Of a stretch of 64,000 bases of DNA, positions 8,669 through 17,947 are shown piece by piece (position 1 is the stretch's first letter; each line of letters opens with the position of its first letter). A program made the translations under genes and the position numbers. Under the pieces are notes generated by a model, which made no database searches, had not been told where the DNA came from, and saw only the letters and a program-made list of their open reading frames with translations. The DNA lies in NCBI RefSeq assembly GCF_050490315.1, contig NZ_JBNPEO010000003.1, forward strand, positions 310,001 through 374,000, written 5' to 3'. Origin of the DNA: JBNPEO01 sp050490315. GTDB lineage: Bacteria > Actinomycetota > Actinomycetes > Actinomycetales > Micrococcaceae.

Positions 8669-10405
8669 TTAGAGCGCCGCGCAATTTCCATTGTCTGCCA
8701 GCAGGGTGTCCAACATGGCGTAATCCTGTGCGTCGTAGAGGGAATTTAGATAATCCTTGGTGATCGTTTGACCATCTGGAGTGGTGGTGCTCAGGGGGAA
8801 GTCGGACGGCAAATTATCAACCGTGGGAACGGTCATTGGCGCCGCAAGGCCTACACCATCGGCCTGCGGTCCAGCCGCTGGTGCCACGCTCTGGCTCTTG
8901 CCTGTCTCGTCCACTATGGCTGGACCCATCCCGGATGAGGAAGGACTCGGTGAACCGGTGGCCTTGGCAATAACCTGTTCCACCTTGGTGTGAATGAGGT
9001 TGAAATCTGGATCTGCCAAACCAAAGGTGTTTGGGAAATCTGGTGGGCCAATGGTGAGCCGTTGGACAGGCTGGTTCTTGGCCTTCGCGGCTAGATCGAT
9101 AAAGCTACCCAACTGTCCCTGCGGGAGGTCGGTGTCAATCACTTCCGTGCCAGCCTTGGCGATAGCTTCAAACTTGGTCAAGACCGTTGCCGGATCAAGT
9201 TGTTTGATCATGGCTTCTTGAACGCATTGTTGGCGCCGAACGCGGGCAAAGTCATCAACGTTTTCCCTCGAGCGGGCAAACCACTGGGCTTGAAAGCCAT
9301 TGAGCGTCTGATTGCCCGGGGCAATCCAGCCATCCGGCTTAACGTGACGGGTGTCGCTACCCGGTAGCATTCCAGCGCTGATGGGAACCCAAGCGCCAAC
9401 GCGCATTTTAATTCCACCCATGGCATCGATCAGCTTCGCGAAACCGTTCATGTCAATCAGCACATAAGCCTGGATCTTAATGCCAAGGGTCCCTGCGATG
9501 GCGTCTTTGGTGGCCTCTGCGCCGGGGTTCGAAGCGCCCGGGTAGGCGTCCTTGTGGTTATTGGTGGTGTCCGTGTACACAGCGTTGAGCAGGCAATTCA
9601 AGGGGTCCGGCTCGCAATTGTTAAAACCGTCCGGGTAGATCTTGTGCATCGGCGAATCTGCCGGGAACTTTGCGTATTGGAGAGAACGCGGGACGGAGAT
9701 GATCGCCGTCGCGCCGGTATTGGCGTCGATGCTCAGCACCGACATACTGTCCGGGCGGAGACCTTCGCGGCCCTCGCCGGCGTCCCCACCCAACAAGGCT
9801 ATGTTGTAGCGACCGTCAGCTGGTTCCATTGCGGGACCGCTGCCGAAGATGTCACTCAAAGCATTGCGTCCGGCGTTGATCAGGCTCGCCGCGTACAGCA
9901 GCGATCCGCTGCTGAGCACCATAGCGATCACCAAGGTGATGATCACTGCCGGGCGGAAATCCTGCGGCAAAAGCCCGGGGCGGATGATGCGCAGGGTGTT
10001 GAGGAAGAGGAACGCCCAAGCGATAGCCAGAGCTACCAGCAGCACCATCAGCAGGAGCGAGACGATTGGATGGGTTAGTAGATTTACCGCGCTGGCTCGG
10101 CTTAGAAGAGCTAACGCAATAAGGGCCACGACGAGTCCCCAAGCTACCAGCGTGGTGCGCAACCCCGCGCGCCCCAGACGGCGGTTTCCGGCCACTAGTT
10201 GCGCTGTCCCGGGGACAAATAATGTCATTAAGATCAGCGCAAAGGCACGCTTTTTACGGCTTGAAACGCTGGCAAGTTGCGGATTGCGCAGTGGGTCCAT
10301 GAGCCCCGTGCCACTAGCCCTTGGTGCTGCGTCAACGCTCTTGCTGGCGCTGAGAACGTCACCTGCCCGGGGGCGGGGAAGGGGGGTTTTGGAACGGTGA
10401 TTCAT
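8669..10405 (-). CDS. LytR-CpsA-Psr (LCP) family cell-wall glycopolymer ligase
   Basis: LCP enzymes transfer lipid-linked glycopolymers (teichoic acid-like polymers, arabinogalactan or capsule) onto peptidoglycan outside the membrane. The protein of 578 residues has a basic N-terminus and about four transmembrane segments (roughly residues 55-175). The LCP domain includes YNIALLGGDAGEGREGLRPDSMSV, IISVPRSL with its conserved arginine, and FARSRENVDDFARVRRQQ. A low-complexity Ser/Pro/Ala stretch precedes the C-terminus. It starts 6 bases after the purE stop and is followed by manA and the femX-like gene, a wall-building context. Confidence 0.93.
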   Translation of the reverse strand: MNHRSKTPLPRPRAGDVLSASKSVDAAPRASGTGLMDPLRNPQLASVSSRKKRAFALILMTLFVPGTAQLVAGNRRLGRAGLRTTLVAWGLVVALIALALLSRASAVNLLTHPIVSLLLMVLLVALAIAWAFLFLNTLRIIRPGLLPQDFRPAVIITLVIAMVLSSGSLLYAASLINAGRNALSDIFGSGPAMEPADGRYNIALLGGDAGEGREGLRPDSMSVLSIDANTGATAIISVPRSLQYAKFPADSPMHKIYPDGFNNCEPDPLNCLLNAVYTDTTNNHKDAYPGASNPGAEATKDAIAGTLGIKIQAYVLIDMNGFAKLIDAMGGIKMRVGAWVPISAGMLPGSDTRHVKPDGWIAPGNQTLNGFQAQWFARSRENVDDFARVRRQQCVQEAMIKQLDPATVLTKFEAIAKAGTEVIDTDLPQGQLGSFIDLAAKAKNQPVQRLTIGPPDFPNTFGLADPDFNLIHTKVEQVIAKATGSPSPSSSGMGPAIVDETGKSQSVAPAAGPQADGVGLAAPMTVPTVDNLPSDFPLSTTTPDGQTITKDYLNSLYDAQDYAMLDTLLADNGNCAAL

Positions 10406-10411
10406 AAAGTC

Positions 10412-11026
10412 CTAGCGCGTGGTCGCTGCAGATTCCGAGGTATGCGTGGAAAGCGCGGACTGCGGTGTGCCTGTGTCCGTCCGTGATGGGAAAACCTCGC
10501 CGACTTTACGGCGAAGATTTGCGCCCTTGGCCGTTGCTGCTTGGTTTAGTTCATCGGCGAAGTTGATGAGTTCCGTCTGGAGGCGCTGGGCGAGGGGATC
10601 AGTTCCTGCCGCCAAGATACGTGCAGCCAGCAGACCAGCATTGCGGGCGCCGCCGATGGACACTGTGGCCACTGGCACGCCAGCAGGCATCTGAACAATG
10701 GACAAGAGTGAATCCATACCGTCAAGGGTCTTTAGCGGCACCGGCACGCCAATGACGGGCAGAGGAGTAACAGCTGCCAACATGCCAGGCAAATGCGCAG
10801 CGCCACCAGCCCCGGCAATAATCACCCGTAGGCCACGCTGATGGGCTTCTTGGCCGTAGCGAATCATTTCAAGCGGCATCCGGTGCGCGGAGACCACATC
10901 GGCTTCAAATTCGATGCCGAATTCGCAAAGCGCCTCGGCGGCTGCTTCCATAACGGGCCAGTCGGAGTCCGAACCCATCACCAAACCCACCAAAGGGCGG
11001 CCGTTAGAGGATTTGGTGGTGCTCAT
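10412..11026 (-). CDS. purE: N5-carboxyaminoimidazole ribonucleotide mutase
   Basis: Class I PurE converts N5-CAIR to CAIR in de novo purine synthesis. Motifs: GSDSDWPVM near residue 18, VVSAHRMP (about 44-51), and GAGGAAHLPGM (about 72-82). The 204 residues include a tail of about 40 residues beyond the normal core of about 165. This tail is Ser/Thr-rich and probably disordered. Its ATG overlaps the purK stop by four bases, so the two enzymes are coupled. Confidence 0.97.
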   Translation of the reverse strand: MSTTKSSNGRPLVGLVMGSDSDWPVMEAAAEALCEFGIEFEADVVSAHRMPLEMIRYGQEAHQRGLRVIIAGAGGAAHLPGMLAAVTPLPVIGVPVPLKTLDGMDSLLSIVQMPAGVPVATVSIGGARNAGLLAARILAAGTDPLAQRLQTELINFADELNQAATAKGANLRRKVGEVFPSRTDTGTPQSALSTHTSESAATTR

Positions 11027-12264
11027 GCTTGCTCCTTGAAGTCCGCTGTTGGGTTGGGTGTCTCTGCGCTGGCCGCAGTGGCTGTGACGGAGTTCTGGCT
11101 GAAACCAGGGTGGACGCCGTCGCGAATAATGCTGGCCACCACGTTTGCACGTTCGCGCAAACTGGCTACGTCATCCGTAGCCGTAGCCACCACATTAACG
11201 TGACCGATTTTGCGCCCCGGACGCACTGACTTGCCGTAGCCGTGGACTTTAACTCCCGGATCAGTAGCCATGGCTAGGGGGTAGGCGGCAAAGAGGTCCT
11301 GATTTGCGCCGCCCAAGTAGTTTTTCATCACCGTCAGTGGGCCAAGAACATCGGTTGAACCTAGGGGGAGGTTCAACACTGCACGCAGATGCTGTTCAAA
11401 TTGGCTGGTGACTGATCCGTCTTGAGTCCAGTGACCAGTGTTGTGCGGGCGCATTGCCAGCTCATTGATCACAAACCCAGCACCACGGCCGGGCGTTTCA
11501 AAAAGTTCGGCGGCCATCACACCAGTGACACCCAGTTCGGCGGCAATTCGTAGCGCAGCGTCTTCGGCTGCGGCAGCAATCTCCAAGGGCAAATCTTGAG
11601 CTGGTGCAATGACTTCATCGCAGACACCGTCCACCTGGATAGTGTGAACCACGGGCCACGCGCGTGCTTCCCCGTCCGGCGTGCGGGCCACCAGAGCCGA
11701 GAGCTCGCGGGAGAACGCGACTTTTTCTTCGGCCAAAAGTGGTGACATCAACTCGAACCATTCGGCTGCCTCTTGGGCTGCAGCGGCGTCCACAACGATC
11801 TTGACGCCTTTACCGTCGTAGCCGCCACGGGGCATTTTGAGGACAACCGGCCATTCGCCGTTGTTCCCAAACTCCACTAGCTCCTGGACTGAGTGCACAG
11901 CAGCCCAACGAGGGTTCGGCAATTCCAAACGGTCAACTGCAGCACGCATCACTAGCTTGTCCTGTGCATTGACCAGTGCTTCGGGGCGCGGCTGGACATT
12001 TACACCGGAGGCAATGAGCTGGTGCAAGTGCTCATTGGGGACGTGTTCGTGGTCAAAAGTTAGAACGTCAACGCCCTGGGCAAACGCTAAGAGAGTGTCG
12101 AAGTCTTTGTAGTCGCCCACAGGTGCTTGGGGTACCGCGGAGACTGCTGACACGTTAGATGCTTCGGCAAGGACACGGAGTTCAAAACCTAAAGCGATTG
12201 CTGCGGGGGCCATCATTCGGGCTAGCTGGCCGCCGCCAACAACTCCGATTACTGGAAAAGTCAC
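11023..12264 (-). CDS. purK: N5-carboxyaminoimidazole ribonucleotide synthetase
   Basis: This ATP-grasp enzyme carboxylates AIR with ATP and bicarbonate, giving the PurE substrate. The N-terminal GVVGGGQLARMM motif begins a few residues in, followed by VLTFDHEHVPNEHL, the ATP-grasp stretch VLKMPRGGYDGKG and the FVINELAMRPHNTGHWT metal-site region. GTG 12264 is chosen because it places the nucleotide-binding glycine loop at the very N-terminus as in homologues. The open frame extends 15 codons further without a family match. It heads the purK-purE-LCP-manA-femX unit. Confidence 0.95.
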   Translation of the reverse strand: MTFPVIGVVGGGQLARMMAPAAIALGFELRVLAEASNVSAVSAVPQAPVGDYKDFDTLLAFAQGVDVLTFDHEHVPNEHLHQLIASGVNVQPRPEALVNAQDKLVMRAAVDRLELPNPRWAAVHSVQELVEFGNNGEWPVVLKMPRGGYDGKGVKIVVDAAAAQEAAEWFELMSPLLAEEKVAFSRELSALVARTPDGEARAWPVVHTIQVDGVCDEVIAPAQDLPLEIAAAAEDAALRIAAELGVTGVMAAELFETPGRGAGFVINELAMRPHNTGHWTQDGSVTSQFEQHLRAVLNLPLGSTDVLGPLTVMKNYLGGANQDLFAAYPLAMATDPGVKVHGYGKSVRPGRKIGHVNVVATATDDVASLRERANVVASIIRDGVHPGFSQNSVTATAASAETPNPTADFKEQA

Positions 12265-12414
12265 AAGGGTCAGCCTACCGAAGAACCGCCGAATTCCGCG
12301 GAACTCCACTCCACTGCTGTATTTGTGATGCCCTCAACTATGGAATCCAGCTCCGGGCGGTAAAATGGTTCGCTGGTCCTCAGCGACTATTCAAATCAGC
12401 GGCCGTGGAGGGTC

Positions 12415-12930
12415 ATGTTCAATAAATTGACAGAGCGAATCCGCGGACTCGCGTCCTTATTCTGGCGTGAAGTCGCCAAGTTTGGCGCCGTGGGTGGCAT
12501 TGCTTTTGTAATCGACAACGGCCTGACCTATTGGTTGATGCACGGAATGATGTCCGACAGCGAAGCTAAGGCACGTTTTGTGGGCGCCTCTATCGCCACG
12601 ATCTTCTCGTGGATAGCAAACCGTTTCTGGACCTTCCGCCACCGTCGCCAGAGCAATGTGCTTCGCGAGTTCTTGATGTTTATCCTGATCAACGGCATAG
12701 GCATTGGTATCTCCACCGGTTTCACCGCCGCGGCCAAATACTGGCTGCTGATCCAAGACAAGAACTTGCTTTTTGCTGCTGGTGTAGTGGGCATTCTGGT
12801 AGCCACGGTGGTTCGATTCTTCGCCTACCGTTTCCTCGTTTTCAACGCGGAACTGGATGAGGAACCTGGCTACGATCATGACCATGAACTGATTGATCAG
12901 AAAGTTAGCCCGGAAGCTGAGTCCAAGTAA
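12415..12930 (+). CDS. GtrA family membrane protein
   Basis: GtrA-like proteins are small four-helix membrane proteins thought to help move polyprenyl-linked sugars across the membrane. The 171-residue protein shows four hydrophobic segments. The hallmark opening is KFGAVGGIAFVIDNGLTYWL, with FSWIANRFWTF between helices 2 and 3 and VVRFFAYRFLVF at the end of helix 4. The C-terminus is acidic and His-rich. It is divergent from purK and its 3' end overlaps the convergent TIGR03089 gene by 26 bases. Confidence 0.9.
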   Translation: MFNKLTERIRGLASLFWREVAKFGAVGGIAFVIDNGLTYWLMHGMMSDSEAKARFVGASIATIFSWIANRFWTFRHRRQSNVLREFLMFILINGIGIGISTGFTAAAKYWLLIQDKNLLFAAGVVGILVATVVRFFAYRFLVFNAELDEEPGYDHDHELIDQKVSPEAESK

Positions 12931-13639
12931 TACGTTCACTGCTGCGGAGTCTGTCCGTGGCAGCTTCGTCATTGTGAACAACAACGATCGATCCGCCGGC
13001 TAGCCATGCGCCGAGGCAACTTGCCAGCAAATCTTCCAAGCCTGCACTGGCACTGACCAGCACACGGGCACCCTGCGGTGTTTCTTGTGCGAAGTCCTTG
13101 ACTGATTCTTGAGCGCTGTAGCTTTGCTTTGCTGTGTTTAAGCGAGCTTGGTGAGTGCTTTCTGGTGAATCGTTATAGGGCATAAATACGTCAGCGTGTG
13201 AGCGAACTTCGGCGTTGTAGTCCACAGCGCCCGGAGGCAGGTCACCATCGAAGCGCATGGCTAATGCACCCAGCGCCACACCAACCATCACCGGAGAGCT
13301 AGCATCAGCACCAGAAAGTTGCTGGATGGTGTTGCCAAACACTACTTCTGAATCCAGCGCCGAGTCGTTAGGGCCAAGGTATAGCTCGGCGTCGCAGGCC
13401 AAAGCAGCAAAAGCCACAACTATCGACTTCCAATGAGCTGGCATGTTAGCCAGCACCTTAGTTCCTGGTTCAACGTCAACTTCGTCTTGTAGGAAATTGG
13501 CTGTTTTCGCTACCCAGTTGTCCAGCACTCGGCCTGAGAGTTCAACACGTTCAAAGTCTGGCCCATACCAAGTCAGGCGAGGCGAAGTGGCGTCAACAGA
13601 ACGCAGAGCAGTCAGAAGGTCTCGGTACGGATGTCCCAT
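12905..13639 (-). CDS. TIGR03089 family protein (AMP-binding-like)
   Basis: The 244-residue protein resembles a shortened N-terminal part of the adenylate-forming (AMP-binding) superfamily: SPRLTWYGPDFERVELSGRVLDNWVAKTANFL at the start, and a late AGGSIVVVHNDEAATDRLRSSERIT. It lacks the C-terminal subdomain and the TSGTTGxPK phosphate-binding signature, so it is unlikely to be an active acyl-CoA ligase. This matches the actinobacteria-restricted TIGR03089 family of unknown function, which is often found near LCP and whiB genes. It overlaps the end of gtrA by 26 bases. Confidence 0.8.
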   Translation of the reverse strand: MGHPYRDLLTALRSVDATSPRLTWYGPDFERVELSGRVLDNWVAKTANFLQDEVDVEPGTKVLANMPAHWKSIVVAFAALACDAELYLGPNDSALDSEVVFGNTIQQLSGADASSPVMVGVALGALAMRFDGDLPPGAVDYNAEVRSHADVFMPYNDSPESTHQARLNTAKQSYSAQESVKDFAQETPQGARVLVSASAGLEDLLASCLGAWLAGGSIVVVHNDEAATDRLRSSERITWTQLPG

Positions 13640-14042
13640 GGGTTCATCTTGCCACGACCACGGCCGGGCGCTCGCAGAGTCAAGAACGCAAGCGTTTACT
13701 AAGGCTCCGACTTGAAAAGCATGTGATCTTAGTCATCTTTGAGCTACAAAAAGCCGTGACGTTATGTCTCCGTAACCAAAAATTTCGCGCAAATTCAATG
13801 AATCTTTTTTCCAGTCGCTGGAAGAGCGAGTTCTAGGCAATCTTCTGGTGGGCGTGTCGGTTTTTTCCGGGCGTGGCGCGCAACCTTTGAGGGGCTGGGA
13901 GTGACTATTATCCCCACCGCGGCTTGACGTCGTACTAGTTACACGCGTGTAATTAGTACGCAAAGGCCGCCGAACAAGCATTGCGCACATCACCGAGTGC
14001 CCTGCGAATCAGAACAGCGGCTGAAACATTCAGGAGGGACGC
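13640..14042 (+). promoter_or_regulatory. whiB upstream region with 28-bp near-perfect palindrome (13932-13959)
   Basis: No gene is supported in these 403 bases. At 13932-13959 lies a palindrome with only one mismatched pair. Its core TTACACGCGTGTAA is perfect, and the outer arms are GTACTA and TAGTAC. It begins 8 bases after the TTGACG at 13924, a possible -35 box, so it would overlap a whiB promoter about 85-110 bases upstream of the start. A strong AGGAGGG ribosome binding site precedes whiB. The palindrome probably binds a dimeric regulator. Confidence 0.6.
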
Positions 14043-14603
14043 ATGGGGCAAGCAGAGCGTATCCAAGAAGAATCGATTCTCGCAGGACGAGCGTCGGCGA
14101 AGTACCGGTCTAGGGGCGTCCCGAGTGACTGGTTCGTAGATCCTGCTGATCCAGAGGCAGCCGATCGTTTTACGGCCTTCAGTGCCGCCTCGCTTGAGGA
14201 TCAAGCAACAGCTTTTCTCGCGACCCACATTGGTCTCGACGATGAAAACCACAACCTCTCTGCGGGCCGCGAAGTAGCGGACCCGCCTTTAGAACTACTC
14301 GTCAAGCCCAGTGAGCAGGCTCCGTCCCTTTTGTGGGCCGGGCAGCCGTTTCCTGGGATCGGCGCTGGATTTGACGATGAAGGAGAGCTCGGATGGCAAG
14401 CCGATGCCCTCTGCGCCCAGACGGATCCGGAAGCTTTTTTCCCAGAAAAAGGCGGATCCACACGCGACGCTAAAAAGGTCTGCGGGGCATGCAATGTACG
14501 ACAGCAGTGCCTAGAGTACGCCTTGGCTAACGACGAACGCTTTGGAATTTGGGGCGGAATGTCCGAGCGCGAGCGCCGTAAATTGAGGAAGCGAGCAGTC
14601 TAA
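14043..14603 (+). CDS. whiB: WhiB-family iron-sulfur transcriptional regulator with long N-terminus
   Basis: WhiB-like proteins bind a [4Fe-4S] cluster and partner the primary sigma factor to control development, division or redox responses. The four cluster cysteines are Cys124, Cys147, Cys150 and Cys156. The turn motif GIWGG (168-172) and a basic C-terminal tail (ERERRKLRKRAV) follow. The domain is WhiB2/WhmD-like. About 115 residues precede it, longer than in the classic proteins of about 90-100 residues. The start is nevertheless firm because AGGAGGG sits at the right distance. The next gene begins at or just after its stop codon. Confidence 0.93.
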   Translation: MGQAERIQEESILAGRASAKYRSRGVPSDWFVDPADPEAADRFTAFSAASLEDQATAFLATHIGLDDENHNLSAGREVADPPLELLVKPSEQAPSLLWAGQPFPGIGAGFDDEGELGWQADALCAQTDPEAFFPEKGGSTRDAKKVCGACNVRQQCLEYALANDERFGIWGGMSERERRKLRKRAV

Positions 14604-14632
14604 TTCTCAAGGAAGTTCAGGTCACCGCCGTT

Positions 14633-17600
14633 GTGGTTGCCCACAATGGCGCGGACTATCTCTCCGAAACATTAACGGCGCTCGCGGACCAGAAAAGGTC
14701 CGTGGACGCCGTTATTGGCGTTGATACAGGATCAGAGGACGGTTCTCTAGAGGTCTTGGAGAAGGCTCTTGGCGCCAACCGTGTTATCGACGTCGGATCT
14801 TCTTACCGTGGTGGGTTTGGCCAAGCCGTGGCAGCGGGTCTTGCGGCGCTGTCTTCGGTAGCCGCGAGCGCTGGTGATACCTCGCAGTGGATCTGGCTCC
14901 TGCATGATGATGCAGCTCCTGCCCCTGGCGCCTTGGAGGAATTGCTCCAGGCGGTAGAGCGGGCACCTTCTGTTACTGTCGCCGGTTGTAAACAACTTGA
15001 CTGGCACTCCCGGCGCAAGCTGATGGACGTTGGTCTCTCCACTAGCCGCTGGGCCGAACGTTTAACCCTGATCGAAGCCGATGAACTAGATCAAGGCCAG
15101 TATGACGGCCGCAGCGACACCTTCGCAGTGAATTCCGCGGGGATGCTGATTCGCCGTGACGTGTGGGATTCCCTCAAGGGTTTTGACCCGGCACTTTCCG
15201 GCACTGGCGACGACGTGGACTTCTGTTGGCGCAACCGGCTGGCAGGCAATCGTGTTGTGGTTGTCCCCGCTGCCATAATGTTTCACGTCAGGCACCGCCC
15301 TGACGGCCTAGGCAATGCCGCTGCAGCGCGCCGGGCTCAAGTTCTCTTGCGGCTCAAGCATTCGCCGTGGTGGGCTGTTCCGCTGCACGCAATCGGTGCT
15401 TTTCTGGGCAGTGTTTTGCGCCTGATATTCAGCATTGTGGTCAAAGACCCTGGCCACGGAATTCATCAACTGGGTGCCACTTTGGTGGCCCTTGGCTCCC
15501 CGCTCGCGGTGCTGAAAGGTAGGCGCCAAGCAGCTAAAACACGCAAAGTGCGGCGCTCGGTCATCCGAGGATTGCAGACCCCGCGTCGGGAAGTTTGGTC
15601 TCACCGCCGTTCGTTGATGGAGGCTCTGGGGGCCGACGATGTTGTGGGCGACGGCGTGGGCACCGACGGGCTCTCGCTGGAACCCAGCGGTGATTCTGAC
15701 GATGACTTCACTGCGTTAGCCACTTCAGAGCGGGGTTGGGCTGGGACAGGTCTCTTTGCCGCCATCCTGATCAGCCTCGGCGTAGCTATTGCTGGGCTTT
15801 TTGGTGTTGCGGGATCTCCGGTTGTTGAAGGCGGGGGTCTCTTGCGCGTCTCCGAGACACTGGGGCAGGTGTGGGACAACGCCGCAAGCTGGTGGATTGG
15901 TCTTGGCGCCGGTATGCCCGGTCACGGTGACCCTTTTGACTACGTTCTCTGGTTTATTGGTGTCCTGGGCTTTGGCAATACGAATGGGGCTCTTTCGTGG
16001 CTCCTTGTTTTGGCCATGCCACTTTCCGCCGCTGGCGCGTGGTCTCTGGCAGCGGCGCTGTCCTTCCACCGCAGTCCGCGGTTCGTCGCCGCACTGATCT
16101 GGGCAGCAGCCCCCGTCCTTCACATAGCGCTCAACCAGGGACGAATTGGGTCTCTGGTAGCCCATGTGATGTTGCCTTGGCTACTTTTGGGGCTGGTTCG
16201 CGCAGTAGGCGCTGCTCACGACAGGCGATTGGCGGCAAATCCGAACGCTATCCTTCCGGCTGGTGTCCCAGCGAGGGCTGGTTCCGGTGGTGTTCCGTCA
16301 TGGACGGCTGCCGCGGCTGCCGGGCTTGCACTGGCGATTGTCTCAGCAGCAGTGCCCTCGCTTTTGGTGCCAGCCATTGTGGTGATTGCCATCTGCGCCT
16401 TGGTGCTAGGCCGGCGCGGACGCACCTTGTGGTGGTCTATAGGCCCCAGCATTGCCCTGTTTTTGCCGCTGGCCATCAGCTCTGTGAATACGCCACGCGC
16501 TTTGTTGGCGGACCCGGGGATTGCTTTGCCTTCGGATCCCGCTCCGCTGTGGCAACAACTACTGGGCCAGCCGGTCTCCGTTGATCCTGCAGCTTCCGTG
16601 AATGCCTTTGGCACACACCTTGGTGGGCCTTGGGCGCTTGTGGCGATGCTGATCATTGGTGTGCCAGTTGTGGCGCTAGGTGCTATTGCCCTGTTCTTAC
16701 CGGGGAAGCGGATGCGTTTTGTTCGCATCTTGTGGCTGGCCGCCGTGGTCATTTTGTCGGCTGCATGGCTCGGCGGCCATGTGTTGACTGGTGGAACCGA
16801 TCAATTCTTGGTGAGCCCCTACTCCGGAGGTGCAGTCTCCGCTGCCGGTATCTTGTTGCTGGCCGCAGCAGTGGTAGGTGCCGAACGTTTGATGGGCCGC
16901 CGCCGTCGTCGTACTGAATCCTCCGAGCCCAAGAAGTCAAAACTTATTGGGCTCCGCGTTGTGGCCGTAGCAGCCGTATTACTACTGCTGGCTGGCCCTG
17001 TGCTGAGTTGGGCATTGTGGATTTCCGCCGCCAGATCGAACGGCGCTGATGCAAGGGCTGCAGGCACTGCGCCGCTTGTGCCACAACGACTTATTGCACC
17101 TGCCACGAATGAGACTTTGCCGGCTACTGCCACAGACCGCGGCAATGGGCCCGAACAGACTCGTACGCTTGTGATCACTGACAACGGTGATGGAAGCTTC
17201 GGTTCCGCTCTGATGCGCGGTTCAGGAACCACCTTGGACTCACTGTCCACCATTGCCTCGGCCCGGAAAATTTTGCCTGATGATCAGGCGACAAAAACTG
17301 CGGACGACGACGCGGCTGACGCGGCTTTGCGCTCATCGGTGGCCACCATTATGGCCGGCGACAGGGTGGACCCTCGGGCCCAACTGGAACCGCTGGCGGT
17401 GGGCTTTGTGGTGTTGAAAACTGACGATGCCACTGGGCAACTGACAGCAAGTCGCATCGACTCGGTCCCAGGTCTTGTGGCTGTGGGGCAGACCAAAGCT
17501 GGCTGGCTGTGGCGAGTTAGCCCATCAGCTCAACCACCCTTGACGGATTCAGATACCTCAAACCGTTTGCGCCTGGTGGGCAAAAATGGTGCCACTACAG

Positions 17601-17947
17601 CTGTCCTGGGATCAGCCAAAACCGGAGCTGAAACAATTCTTCCGGATGGCCAAGAAGGCCGGCTCCTAGTGTTGTCAGAGCGGGCTGATCCAGGCTGGTC
17701 TGCGTGGGTTGATGGCCGCAAGCTGACCTCTACCACCTCGGATTGGGCGCAAGCATTTACTGTCCCGGCGAAGGGCGGAAAGTTGGAAGTGAAGTATTCC
17801 AACCCGTTCTCCCCGTGGGTTGAAATATTGCAAGTGCTGGTCCTTGGCGCCACCCTTTTGCTTGCCATTCCGTTGCCAGCGCGGCGCAGTAATGCGAAAT
17901 TCTCCCGCGATGAAGGTTCTCTCAGGAAGGCTGGCACCAATGAGTGA
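14633..17947 (+). CDS. Large GT2-family membrane glycosyltransferase
   Basis: An N-terminal GT-A glycosyltransferase 2 domain (about residues 1-250) has VAHNGADYL, IGVDTGSEDGS, a WLLHDDAAP metal-binding motif and GTGDDVDFCWR. It is fused to a long polytopic membrane region with a dozen or so hydrophobic segments and a C-terminal extracytoplasmic domain. It probably builds a cell-envelope polysaccharide from a nucleotide- or lipid-linked sugar; substrate unknown. The GTG at 14633 is the first standard start but would truncate the first beta strand (in-frame codons before it read EVQVTAVV). The true start may be a rare ATT at 14603 overlapping the whiB stop. The stop overlaps the DUF5719 start by 8 bases. 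Confidence 0.88.
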   Translation: MVAHNGADYLSETLTALADQKRSVDAVIGVDTGSEDGSLEVLEKALGANRVIDVGSSYRGGFGQAVAAGLAALSSVAASAGDTSQWIWLLHDDAAPAPGALEELLQAVERAPSVTVAGCKQLDWHSRRKLMDVGLSTSRWAERLTLIEADELDQGQYDGRSDTFAVNSAGMLIRRDVWDSLKGFDPALSGTGDDVDFCWRNRLAGNRVVVVPAAIMFHVRHRPDGLGNAAAARRAQVLLRLKHSPWWAVPLHAIGAFLGSVLRLIFSIVVKDPGHGIHQLGATLVALGSPLAVLKGRRQAAKTRKVRRSVIRGLQTPRREVWSHRRSLMEALGADDVVGDGVGTDGLSLEPSGDSDDDFTALATSERGWAGTGLFAAILISLGVAIAGLFGVAGSPVVEGGGLLRVSETLGQVWDNAASWWIGLGAGMPGHGDPFDYVLWFIGVLGFGNTNGALSWLLVLAMPLSAAGAWSLAAALSFHRSPRFVAALIWAAAPVLHIALNQGRIGSLVAHVMLPWLLLGLVRAVGAAHDRRLAANPNAILPAGVPARAGSGGVPSWTAAAAAGLALAIVSAAVPSLLVPAIVVIAICALVLGRRGRTLWWSIGPSIALFLPLAISSVNTPRALLADPGIALPSDPAPLWQQLLGQPVSVDPAASVNAFGTHLGGPWALVAMLIIGVPVVALGAIALFLPGKRMRFVRILWLAAVVILSAAWLGGHVLTGGTDQFLVSPYSGGAVSAAGILLLAAAVVGAERLMGRRRRRTESSEPKKSKLIGLRVVAVAAVLLLLAGPVLSWALWISAARSNGADARAAGTAPLVPQRLIAPATNETLPATATDRGNGPEQTRTLVITDNGDGSFGSALMRGSGTTLDSLSTIASARKILPDDQATKTADDDAADAALRSSVATIMAGDRVDPRAQLEPLAVGFVVLKTDDATGQLTASRIDSVPGLVAVGQTKAGWLWRVSPSAQPPLTDSDTSNRLRLVGKNGATTAVLGSAKTGAETILPDGQEGRLLVLSERADPGWSAWVDGRKLTSTTSDWAQAFTVPAKGGKLEVKYSNPFSPWVEILQVLVLGATLLLAIPLPARRSNAKFSRDEGSLRKAGTNE

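Noticed and set aside
13733..13993. 86-codon minus-strand frame upstream of whiB
   Set aside because: Low-complexity, Arg/Ser/Thr-rich translation that crosses the promoter palindrome; no start signal. Treated as non-coding.
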